Source: Siphonodentalium dalli
Lineage: Eukaryota > Mollusca > Scaphopoda > Gadilida > Siphonodentaliidae
NCBI GenBank assembly: GCA_032622095.1
Contig: CP136061.1
Coordinates: forward strand, 97,215,345 to 97,279,344
Reading direction: 5' to 3'
DNA length: 64,000 bases
In this document: positions 26,931 to 38,900 of the stretch, in pieces
Position numbering within the stretch: position 1 is the stretch's first letter
How the letters are laid out: each line of letters opens with the position of its first letter
Position numbers and translations under genes: made by a program
The notes under the pieces: model-generated
Database searches by the model: none
What the model was told of the DNA's origin: nothing
Seen by the model: the letters and a program-made list of their open reading frames with translations, nothing else

Positions 26931-28300
26931 CTGAGAACACTACATGTATCTTGTTAGCAGCCTGGGAACACTACATGTATCTTATTAGCAGCCTGAGAAC
27001 ACTACATGTATCTTGTTAGCAGCCTGGGAACACTACATGTATCTTATTAGCAGCCTGAGAACACTACATATATCTTGTTAGCAGCCTGGGAACACTACAT
27101 GTATCTTGTTAGCAGCCTACAAGTATCTTATTAGCAGCCTGAGAACACTACATGTATCTAGTTAGCAGCCTGGGAACACTACATGTATCTTGTTAGCAGC
27201 CTACAAGTATCTTATTAGCAGCCTACAAGTATCTTGTTAGCAGCCTACAAGTATCTTATTAGCAGCCTACAAGTATCTTGTTAGCAGCCTACAAGTATCT
27301 TATTAGCAGCCTGAGAACACTACATGTTTCTTGTTAGCAGCCTGGGAACACTACTTGTTTCTTGTTAGCAGCCTACAAGTATCTTATTAGCAGCCTGAGA
27401 ACACTACATGTTTCTTGTTAGCAGCCTACATGTATCTTATTAGCAGCCTACATGTATCTTGTTAGCAGCCTACATGTATCTTATTAGCAGCCTGAGAACA
27501 CTACATGTATCTTATTAGCAGCCTGAGAACACTACATGTTTCTTGTTAGCAGCCTACAAGTATCTTATTAGCAGCCTGAGAACACTACATGTATCTTGTT
27601 AGCAGCCTACATGTATCTTATTAGCAGCCTGAGAACACTACATGTATCTTGTTAGCAGCCTGAGAACACTACATGTTTCTTGTTAGCAGCCTGGGAACAC
27701 TACAAGTATCTTGTTAGCAGCCTGAGAACACTACTGGTATCTTGTTAGCAGCCTACATGTATCTTGTTAGCGGCCTACATGTGTCCTGTTAGCAGCCTGA
27801 GAACACTACATGTATCTTGTTAGCAGCCTGAGAACACTACATGTATCTTGTTAGCAGCCTGAGAACACTACATGTATCTTGTTAGCAGCCTGAGAACACT
27901 ACATGTATCTTGTTAGCAGCCTACATGTATCTTGTTAGCAGCCTACATGTTTCTTGTTAGCAGCCTACAAGTATCTTATTAGCAGCCTGAGAACACTACA
28001 TGTATCTTGTTAGCAGCCTACATGTATCTTATTAGCAGCCTGAGAACACTACATGTATCTTGTTAGCAGCCTGAGAACACTACATGTTTCTTGTTAGCAG
28101 CCTGGGAACACTACAAGTATCTTGTTAGCAGCCTACATGTATCTTGTTAGCAGCCTGAGAACACTACATGTATCTTGTTAGCAGCCTACATGTATCTTGT
28201 TAGCAGCCTACATGTTTCTTGTTAGCAGCCTACAAGTATCTTATTAGCAGCCTACAAGTATCTTGTTAGCGACCTGAGAACACTACATGTTTCTTGTTAG
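26930..28300 (+). repeat. Mutation-rich boundary zone between array domains
   Basis: This is the least uniform stretch. It contains GGGAACACT inserts (from about 26,964), ACAAGTATC in place of ACATGTATC (many between 27,118 and 28,260), ACATATATC, CTAGTTAG, CTACTTGTTT, CTACTGGTATC at about 27,732, AGCGGCC at about 27,770 and TGTCCTGTT at about 27,783. TTATT and TTGTT tails alternate. The zone lies exactly where the left-hand TTAT domain gives way to the right-hand TTGT domain, as expected of older, less homogenised sequence. Confidence 0.82.
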
Positions 28301-28469
28301 CAGCCTACATGTATCTTGTTAGCAGCCTACATGTATCTTGTTAGCAGCCTACATGTATCTTGTTAGCAGCCTACATGTATCTTGTTAGCAGCCTACAAGT
28401 ATCTTATTAGCAGCCTGAGAACACTACATGTATCTTGTTAGCGACCTGAGAACACTACATGTTTCTTGT

Positions 28470-29000
28470 TAGCAGCCTGAGAACACTACACGTATCTTGT
28501 TAGCAGCCTGAGAACACTACACGTATCTTGTTAGCAGCCTGAGAACACTACACGTATCTTGTTAGCAGCCTGAGAACACTACATGTATCTTGTTAGCAGC
28601 CTACAAGTATCTTATTAGCAGCCTGAGAACACTACATGTATCTTGTTAGCAGCCTGAGAACACTACACGTATCTTGTTAGCAGCCTGAGAACACTACACG
28701 TATCTTGTTAGCAGCCTGAGAACACTACACGTATCTTGTTAGCAGCCTGAGAACACTACATGTATCTTGATAGCAGCCTACATGTATCTTGTTAGCAGCC
28801 TGAGAACACTACATGTATCTTGTTAGCAGCCTGAGAACACTACACGTATCTTGTTAGCAGCCTGAGAACACTACACGTATCTTGTTAGCAGCCTGAGAAC
28901 ACTACACGTATCTTGTTAGCAGCCTGAGAACACTACATGTATCTTGTTAGCAGCCTACAAGTATCTTATTAGCAGCCTGAGAACACTACATGTATCTTGT
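28470..29000 (+). repeat. 177-bp six-unit higher-order repeat, three copies
   Basis: Each copy has three 31-bp units with CACGTATC, one ordinary 31-mer, one 22-mer and one 31-mer (5 x 31 + 22 = 177). Copies are 28,470-28,646, 28,647-28,823 and 28,824-29,000. The first CACGT is at 28,489, 28,666 and 28,843. The 22-mer is ACAAGTATCTTAT in copies 1 and 3 but ACATGTATCTTGT in copy 2, which also has a private TTGATAG. Confidence 0.92.
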
Positions 29001-32000
29001 TAGCAGCCTACATGTATCTTGTTAGCAGCCTGAGAACACTACATGTATCTTGTTAGCAGCCTGAGAACACTACATGTATCTTGTTAGCAGCCTACATGTA
29101 TCTTGTTAGCAGCCTGAGAACACTACATGTATCTTGTTAGCAGCCTGAGAACACTACATGTATCTTGTTAGCAGCCTGAGAACACTACATGTATCTTGTT
29201 AGCAGCCTGAGAACACTACATGTATCTTGTTAGCAGCCTGAGAACACTACATGTATCTTGTTAGCAGCCTGAGAACACTACATGTATCTTGTTAGCAGCC
29301 TACATGTATCTTGTTAGCAGCCTGAGAACACTACATGTATCTTGTTAGCAGCCTGAGAACACTACATGTATCTTGTTAGCAGCCTGAGAACACTACATGT
29401 ATCTTGTTAGCAGCCTACATGTATCTTGTTAGCAGCCTGAGAACACTACATGTATCTTGTTAGCAGCCTGAGAACACTACATGTATCTTGTTAGCAGCCT
29501 GAGAACACTACATGTATCTTGTTAGCAGCCTACATGTATCTTGTTAGCAGCCTACATGTATCTTGTTAGCAGCCTACATGTATCTTGTTAGCAGCCTACA
29601 TGTATCTTGTTAGCAGCCTACATGTATATTGTTAGCAGCCTACATGTATCTTATTAGCAGCCTACATGTATCTTGTTAGCAGCCTACATGTATCTTGTTA
29701 GCAGCCTGAGAACACTACATGTATCTTGTTAGCAGCCTACATGTATCTTGTTAGCAGCCTACATGTATCTTGTTAGCAGCCTACATGTATCTTGTTAGCA
29801 GCCTACATGTATCTTGTTAGCAGCCTGAGAACACTACACGTATCTTGTTAGCAGCCTACATGTATCTTGTTAGCAGCCTACGTGTATCTTGTTAGCAGCC
29901 TACATGTATCTTGTTAGCAGCCTACGTGTATCTTGTTAGCAGCCTACATGTATCTTGTTAGCAGCCTACATGTATCTTGTTAGCAGCCTACATGTATCTT
30001 GTTAGCAGCCTACATGTATCTTGTTAGCAGCCTACATGTATCTTGTTAGCAGCCTACATGTATCTTGTTAGCAGCCTACATGTATCTTGTTAGCAGCCTA
30101 CGTGTATCTTGTTAGCAGCCTGAGAACACTACATGTTTCTTGTTAGCAGCCTGAGAACACTACATGTATCTTGTTAGCAGCCTACATGTATCTTGTTAGC
30201 AGCCTACGTGTATCTTGTTAGCAGCCTACATGTATCTTGTTAGCAGCCTACATGTATCTTGTTAGCAGCCTACATGTATCTTGTTAGCAGCCTACATGTA
30301 TCTTGTTAGCAGCCTACGTGTATCTTGTTAGCAGCCTACATGTATCTTGTTAGCAGCCTACATGTATCTTGTTAGCAGCCTACATGTATCTTGTTAGCAG
30401 CCTGAGAACACTACATGTATCTTGTTAGCAGCCTGAGAACACTACATGTATCTTGTTAGCAGCCTGAGAACACTACATGTATCTTGTTAGCAGCCTGAGA
30501 ACACTATATGTATCTTGTTAGCAGCCTGAGAACACTACATGTATCTTGTTAGCAGCCTGAGAACACTACATGTATCTTGTTAGCAGCCTACATGTATCTT
30601 GTTAGCAGCCTACATGTATCTTGTTAGCAGCCTACATGTATCTTGTTAGCAGCCTACATGTATCTTGTTAGCAGCCTACGTGTATCTTGTTAGCAGCCTG
30701 AGAACACTACATGTTTCTTGTTAGCAGCCTGAGAACACTACATGTTTCTTGTTAGCAGCCTACATGTATCTTGTTAGCAGCCTGAGAACACTACATGTAT
30801 CTTGTTAGCAGCCTACATGTATCTTGTTAGCAGCCTACATGTATCTTGTTAGCAGCCTACATGTATCTTGTTAGCAGCCTACATGTATCTTGTTAGCAGC
30901 CTGAGAACACTACATGTATCTTGTTAGCAGCCTGAGAACACTACATGTATCTTGTTAGCAGCCTACATGTATCTTGTTAGCAGCCTACATGTATCTTGTT
31001 AGCAGCCTACATGTATCTTGTTAGCAGCCTGAGAACACTACATGTATCTTGTTAGCAGCCTGAGAACACTACATGTATCTTGTTAGCAGCCTACATGTAT
31101 CTTGTTAGCAGCCTGAGAACACTACATGTATCTTGTTAGCAGCCTGAGAACACTACATGTATCTTGTTAGCAGCCTACATGTATCTTGTTAGCAGCCTAC
31201 ATGTATCTTGTTAGCAGCCTACGTGTATCTTGTTAGCAGCCTACATGTATCTTGTTAGCAGCCTGAGAACACTACATGTATCTTGTTAGCAGCCTGAGAA
31301 CACTACATGTATCTTGTTAGCAGCCTACATGTATCTTGTTAGCAGCCTGAGAACACTACATGTATCTTGTTAGCAGCCTACATGTATCTTGTTAGCAGCC
31401 TACATGTATCTTGTTAGCAGCCTACATGTATCTTGTTAGCAGCCTACATGTATCTTGTTAGCAGCCTGAGAACACTACATGTATCTTGTTAGCAGCCTGA
31501 GAACACTACATGTATCTTGTTAGCAGCCTACATGTATCTTGTTAGCAGCCTACATGTATCTTGTTAGCAGCCTACATGTATCTTGTTAGCAGCCTACATG
31601 TATCCTGTTAGCAGCCTACATGTATCTTGTTAGCAGCCTACATGTATCTTGTTAGCAGCCTACATGTATCTTGTTAGCAGCCTACATGTATCTTGTTAGC
31701 AGCCTACATGTATCTTGTTAGCAGCCTGAGAACACTACATGTATCTTGTTAGCAGCCTACATGTATCTTGTTAGCAGCCTGCATGTATCTTGTTAGCAGC
31801 CTGAGAACACTACATGTATCTTGTTAGCAGCCTACATGTATCTTGTTAGCAGCCTACGTGTATCTTGTTAGCAGCCTGAGAACACTACATGTATCTTGTT
31901 AGCAGCCTACGTGTATCTTGTTAGCAGCCTACGTGTATCTTGTTAGCAGCCTACATGTATCTTGTTAGCAGCCTACATGTATCTTGTTAGCAGCCTGAGA

Positions 32001-32997
32001 ACACTACATGTATCTTGTTAGCAGCCTACATGTATCTTGTTAGCAGCCTACATGTATCTTGTTAGCAGCCTACATGTATCTTGTTAGCAGCCTACGTGTA
32101 TCTTGTTAGCAGCCTACGTGTATCTTGTTAGCAGCCTACGTGTATCTTGTTAGCAGCCTACGTGTATCTTGTTAGCAGCCTGAGAACACTACGTGTATCT
32201 TGTTAGCAGCCTGAGAACACTACATGTATCTTGTTAGCAGCCTGAGAACACTACATGTATCTTGTTAGCAGCCTACATGTATCTTGTTAGCAGCCTACAT
32301 GTATCTTGTTAGCAGCCTGAGAACACTACATGTATCTTGTTAGCAGCCTACGTGTATCTTGTTAGCAGCCTACATGTATCTTGTTAGCAGCCTACGTGTA
32401 TCTTGTTAGCAGCCTACGTGTATCTTGTTAGCAGCCTGAGAACACTACATGTATCTTGTTAGCAGCCTACATGTATCTTGTTAGCAGCCTACGTGTATCT
32501 TGTTAGCAGCCTGAGAACACTACATGTATCTTGTTAGCAGCCTACATGTATCTTGTTAGCAGCCTACATGTATCTTGTTAGCAGCCTGAGAACACTACAT
32601 GTATCTTGTTAGCAGCCTACATGTATCTTGTTAGCAGCCTACATGTATCTTGTTAGCAGCCTACGTGTATCTTGTTAGCAGCCTACATGTATCTTGTTAG
32701 CAGCCTGAGAACACTACATGTATCTTGTTAGCAGCCTACATGTATCTTGTTATCAGCCTACATGTATCTTGTTAGCAGCCTGAGAACACTACATGTATCT
32801 TGTTAGCAGCCTACGTGTATCTTGTTAGCAGCCTACATGTATCTTGTTAGCAGCCTGAGAACACTACATGTATCTTGTTAGCAGCCTACATGTATCTTGT
32901 TAGCAGCCTACATGTAACTTGTTAGCAGCCTGAGAACACTACATGTATCTTGTTAGCAGCCTACATGTATCTTGTTAGCAGCCTACATGTATCTTGT

Positions 32998-33018
32998 TAG
33001 CAGCCTACGTGTATCTTG
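32998..33018 (+). repeat. 21-bp unit (lost T in TTGTTAG)
   Basis: The tail reads CTTGTAGCAG, one T short, so unit starts at 32,998 and 33,019 are 21 bp apart. It is one of only two 21-bp units I saw and a useful unique landmark. Confidence 0.9.
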
Positions 33019-33028
33019 TAGCAGCCTA

Positions 33029-35149
33029 CATGTGTCTTGTTAGCAGCCTACGTGTATCTTGTTAGCAGCCTACGTGTATCTTGTTAGCAGCCTACATGTA
33101 TCTTGTTAGCAGCCTACATGTATCTTGTTAGCAGCCTACGTGTATCTTGTTAGCAGCCTACGTGTATCTTGTTAGCAGCCTACGTGTATCTTGTTAGCAG
33201 CCTACGTGTATCTTGTTAGCAGCCTACATGTATCTTGTTAGCAGCCTACATGTATCTTGTTAGCAGCCTGAGAACACTACATGTATCTTGTTAGCAGCCT
33301 GAGAACACTACGTGTATCTTGTTAGCAGCCTGAGAACACTACGTGTATCTTGTTAGCAGCCTACATGTATCTTGTTAGCAGCCGACGTGTATCTTGTTAG
33401 CAGCCTACGTGTATCTTGTTAGCAGCCTGAGAACACTACGTGTATCTTGTTAGCAGCCTACATGTATCTTGTTAGCAGCCTACGTGTATCTTGTTAGCAG
33501 CCTACGTGTATCTTGTTAGCAGCCTACATGTATCTTGTTAGCAGCCTACGTGTATCTTGTTAGCAGCCTACGTGTATCTTGTTAGCAGCCTACATGTATC
33601 TTGTTAGCAGCCTACGTGTATCTTGTTAGCAGCCTGAGAACACTACGTGTATCTTGTTAGCAGCCTACATGTATCTTGTTAGCAGCCTACGTGTATCTTG
33701 TTAGCAGCCTGAGAACACTACATGTATCTTGTTAGCAGCCTGAGAACACTACATGTATCTTGTTAGCAGCCTACATGTTTCTTGTTAGCAGCCTGAGAAC
33801 ACTACATGTATCTTGTTAGCAGCCTACGTGTATCTTGTTAGCAGCCTGAGAACACTACGTGTATCTTGTTAGCAGCCTACATGTTTCTTGTTAGCAGCCT
33901 ACGTGTATCTTGTTAGCAGCCGGAGAACACTACATGTATCTTGTTAGCAGCCTACATGTTTCTTGTTAGCAGCCTGAGAACACTACATGTATCTTGTTAG
34001 CAGCCTACGTGTATCTTGTTAGCAGCCTGAGAGCACTACGTGTATCTTGTTAGCAGCCTACATGTATCTTGTTAGCAGCCGACGTGTATCTTGTTAGCAG
34101 CCTACATGTATCTTGTTAGCAGCCTACATGTATCTTGTTAGCAGCCTGAGAACACTACGTGTATCTTGTTAGCAGCCTACATGTATCTTGTTAGCAGCCG
34201 ACGTGTATCTTGTTAGCAGCCTACATGTATCTTGTTAGCAGCCTACATGTTTCTTGTTAGCAGCCTGAGAACACTACGTGTATCTTGTTAGCAGCCGGAG
34301 AACACTACATGTATCTTGTTAGCAGCCTACATGTATCTTGTTAGCAGCCTACGTGTATCTTGTTAGCAGCCTGAGAACACTACATGTTTCTTGTTAGCAG
34401 CCTGAGAACACTATATGTATCTTGTTAGCAGCCTGAGAACACTACATGTATCTTGTTAGCAGACTGAGAACACTATATGTATCTTGTTAGCAGCCTACAT
34501 GTATCTTGTTAGCAGCCTACATGTATCTTGTTAGCAGCCTACATGTATCTTGTTAGCAGCCTACATGTATCTTGTTAGCAGCCTGAGAACACTACATGTA
34601 TCTTGTTAGCAGCCTACATGTATCTTGTTAGCAGCCTACATGTATCTTGTTAGCAGCCTGAGAACACTACATGTATCTTGTTAGCAGCCTACATGTATCT
34701 TGTTAGCAGCCTACATGTATCTTGTTAGCAGCCTACATGTATCTTGTTAGCAGCCTACATGTGTCTTGTTAGCAGCCTACGTGTATCTTGTTAGCAGCCT
34801 ACGTGTATCTTGTTAGCAGCCTACATGTATCTTGTTAGCAGCCTACATGTATCTTGTTAGCAGCCTACGTGTATCTTGTTAGCAGCCTACGTGTATCTTG
34901 TTAGCAGCCTACGTGTATCTTGTTAGCAGCCTACGTGTATCTTGTTAGCAGCCTACATGTATCTTGTTAGCAGCCTACATGTATCTTGTTAGCAGCCTGA
35001 GAACACTACATGTATCTTGTTAGCAGCCTGAGAACACTACGTGTATCTTGTTAGCAGCCTGAGAACACTACGTGTGTCTTGTTAGCAGCCTACATGTATC
35101 TTGTTAGCAGCCGACGTGTATCTTGTTAGCAGCCTACGTGTATCTTGTT
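33029..35149 (+). repeat. Duplication at 1,729-bp offset (about 33,029-33,420 and 34,758-35,149)
   Basis: CATGTGTC at 33,029 pairs with 34,758 and GCCGACGTGT at 33,381 with 35,110; both offsets are 1,729. The unit order between them agrees: two ACGTG units, two ACATG, four ACGTG, then 31-mers. One private change is ACGTGTGTC at about 35,072. The edges are approximate. Confidence 0.85.
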
Positions 35150-35929
35150 AGCAGCCTGAGAACACTACGTGTATCTTGTTAGCAGCCTACATGTATCTTG
35201 TTAGCAGCCTACGTGTATCTTGTTAGCAGCCTACGTGTATCTTGTTAGCAGCCTACATGTATCTTGTTAGCAGCCTACGTGTATCTTGTTAGCAGCCTAC
35301 GCGTATCTTGTTAGCAGCCTACATATATCTTGTTAGCAGCCTACGTGTATCTTGTTAGCAGCCTGAGAACACTACGTGTATCTTGTTAGCAGCCTACATG
35401 TATCTTGTTAGCAGCCTACGTGTATCTTGTTAGCAGCCTGAGAACACTACATGTATCTTGTTAGCAGCATGAGAACACTACATGTATCTTGTTAGCAGCC
35501 TACATGTTTCTTGTTAGCAGCCTGAGAACACTACATGTATCTTGTTAGCAGCATACGTGTATCTTGTTAGCAGCCTGAGAACACTACGTGTATCTTGTTA
35601 GCAGCCTACATGTATCTTGTTAGCAGCCGACGTGTATCTTGTTAGCAGCCTACATGTATCTTGTTAGCAGCCTACATGTTTCTTGTTAGCAGCCTGAGAA
35701 CACTACGTGTATCTTGTTAGCAGCCGGAGAACACTACATGTATCTTGTTAGCAGCCTACATGTATCTTGTTAGCAGCCTACGTGTATCTTGTTAGCAGCC
35801 TGAGAACACTACATGTTTCTTGTTAGCAGCCTGAGAACACTATATGTATCTTGTTAGCAGCCTGAGAACACTACATGTATCTTGTTAGCAGCCTGAGAAC
35901 ACTATATGTATCTTGTTAGCAGCCTACAT
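34197..35929 (+). repeat. Duplication at 1,429-bp offset (about 34,197-34,500 and 35,626-35,929)
   Basis: GCCGACGTGT at 34,197 pairs with 35,626 and GCCGGAG at 34,294 with 35,723; both offsets are 1,429. Both copies then show 31-mers with CTATATG. The left copy has a private AGACTGAG at about 34,461. A related TATATG block follows at about 36,070-36,140. The left part overlaps the span of the 1,729-bp duplication, so exchanges were repeated in this interval. Confidence 0.85.
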
Positions 35930-38900
35930 GTATCTTGTTAGCAGCCTACATGTATCTTGTTAGCAGCCTACATGTATCTTGTTAGCAGCCTACATGTATC
36001 TTGTTAGCAGCCTACGTGTATCTTGTTAGCAGCCTGAGAACACTACATGTTTCTTGTTAGCAGCCTGAGAACACTATATGTATCTTGTTAGCAGCCTGAG
36101 AACACTACATGTATCTTGTTAGCAGCCTGAGAACACTATATGTATCTTGTTAGCAGCCTACATGTATCTTGTTAGCAGCCTACATGTATCTTGTTAGCAG
36201 CCTACATGTATCTTGTTAGCAGCCTACGTGTATCTTGTTAGCAGCCTGAGAACACTACATGTATCTTGTTAGCAGCCTACATGTTTCTTGTTAGCAGCCT
36301 GAGAACACTACATGTATCTTGTTAGCAGCCTACATGTATCTTGTTAGCAGCCTGAGAACACTACATGTATCTTGTTAGCAGCCTACATGTTTCTTGTTAG
36401 CAGCCTGAGAACAATACATGTATCTTGTTAGCAGCCTACATGTATCTTGTTAGCAGCCTGAGAACACTACATGTATCTTGTTAGCAGCCTACGTGTATCT
36501 TGTTAGCAGCCTGAGAACACTACATGTATCTTGTTAGCAGCCTACGTGTATCTTGTTAGCAGCCTGAGAACACTACATGTATCTTGTTAGCAGCCTACGT
36601 GTATCTTGTTAGCAGCCTGAGAACACTACATGTATCTTGTTAGCAGCCTACATGTATCTTGTTAGCAGCCTACATGTATCTTGTTAGCAGCCTGAGAACA
36701 CTACATGTATCTTGTTAGCAGCCTACGTGTATCTTGTTAGCAGCCTACATGTATCTTGTTAGCAGCCTACATGTATCTTGTTAGCAGCCTGAGAACACTA
36801 CATGTATCTTGTTAGCAGCCTACGTGTATCTTGTTAGCAGCCTACGTGTATCTTGTTAGCAGACTACGTGTATCTTGTTAGCAGCCTACGTGTATCTTGT
36901 TAGCAGCCTGAGAACACTACATGTATCTTGTTAGCAGCCTACGTGTATCTTGTTAGCAGCCTGAGAACACTACATGTATCTTGTTAGCAGCCTACGTGTA
37001 TCTTGTTAGCAGCCTGAGAACACTACATGTATCTTGTTAGCAGCCTACATGTATCTTGTTAGCAGCCTACATGTATCTTGTTAGCAGCCTGAGAACACTA
37101 CATGTATCTTGTTAGCAGCCTACGTGTATCTTGTTAGCAGCCTACATGTATCTTGTTAGCAGCCTACATGTATCTTGTTAGCAGCCTGAGAACACTACAT
37201 GTATCTTGTTAGCAGCCTACGTGTATCTTGTTAGCAGCCTACATGTATCTTGTTAGCAGCCTACATGTGTCTTGTTAGCAGCCTGAGAACACTACATGTA
37301 TCTTGTTAGCAGCCTGAGAACACTACGTGTATCTTGTTAGCAGCCTGAGAACACTACATGTATCTTGTTAGCAGCCTACATGTATCTTGTTAGCAGCCTG
37401 AGAACACTACATGTATCTTGTTAGCAGCCTACGTGTATCTTGTTAGCAGCCTACATGTATCTTGTTAGCAGCCTGAGAACACTACATGTATCTTGTTAGC
37501 AGCCTGAGAACACTACGTGTATCTTGTTAGCAGCCTACGTGTATCTTGTTAGCAGCCTGAGAACACTACATGTATCTTGTTAGCAGCCTGAGAACACTAC
37601 GTGTATCTTGTTAGCAGCCTGAGAACACTACGTGTATCTTGTTAGCAGCCTGAGAACACTACATGTATCTTGTTAGCAGCCTGAGAACACTACGTGTATC
37701 TTGTTAGCAGCCTACATGTATCTTGTTAGCAGCCTGAGAACACTACATGTATCTTGTTAGCAGCCTACGTGTATCTTGTTAGCAGCCTACGTGTATCTTG
37801 TTAGCAGCCTACGTGTATCTTGTTAGCAGCCTACGTGTATCTTGTTAGCAGCCTGAGAACACTACATGTATCTTGTTAGCAGCCTACGTGTATCTTGTTA
37901 GCAGCCTACATGTATCTTGTTAGCAGCCTACAGGTATCTTGTTAGCAGCATACATGTATCTTGTTAGCAGCCTACATGTATCTTGTTAGCAGCCTGAGAA
38001 CAATACATGTATCTTGTTAGCAGCCTGAGAACACTACGTGTATCTTGTTAGCAGCCTACGTGTATCTTGTTAGCAGCCTACGTGTATCTTGTTAGCAGCC
38101 TGAGAACACTACATTTATCTTGTTAGCAGCCTGAGAACACTACATGTATCTTGTTAGCAGCCTGAGAACACTACATGTATCTTGTTAGCAGCCTGAGAAC
38201 ACTACATGTATCTTGTTAGCAGCCTGAGAACACTACGTGTATCTTGTTAGCAGCCTACGTGTATCTTGTTAGCAGCCTGAGAACACTACATGTATCTTGT
38301 TAGCAGCCTGAGAACACTACGTGTATCTTGTTAGCAGCCTGAGAACACTACGTGTATCTTGTTAGCAGCCTGAGAACACTACATGTATCTTGTTAGCAGC
38401 CTGAGAACACTACGTGTATCTTGTTAGCAGCCTGAGAACATTACATGTATCTTGTTAGCAGCCTACATGTATCTTGTTAGCAGCCTGAGAACACTACGTG
38501 TATCTTGTTAGCAGCCTGAGAACACTATATGTATCTTGTTAGCAGCCTACATGTATCTTGTTAGCAGCCTGAGAACACTATATGTATCTTGTTAGCAGCC
38601 TACGTGTATCTTGTTAGCAGCCTACGAGTATCTTGTTAGCAGCCTACATGTATCTTGTTAGCAGCCTGAGAACACTACATGTATCTTGTTAGCAGCCTAC
38701 GTGTATCTTGTTAGCAGCCTACATGTATCTTGTTAGCAGCCTGAGAACACTACATGTATCTTGTTAGCAGCCTACATGTATCTTGTTAGCAGCCTACGTG
38801 TATCTTGTTAGCAGCCTACATGTATCTTGTTAGCAGCCTACATGTATCTTGTTAGCAGCCTACATGTATCTTGTTAGCAGCCTACGTGTATCTTGTTAGC

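Noticed and set aside
26930-28300. A decayed transposon or unique insertion at the domain boundary
   Set aside because: Despite many substitutions, every unit in this stretch can still be read as a 22- or 31-bp satellite monomer in register.
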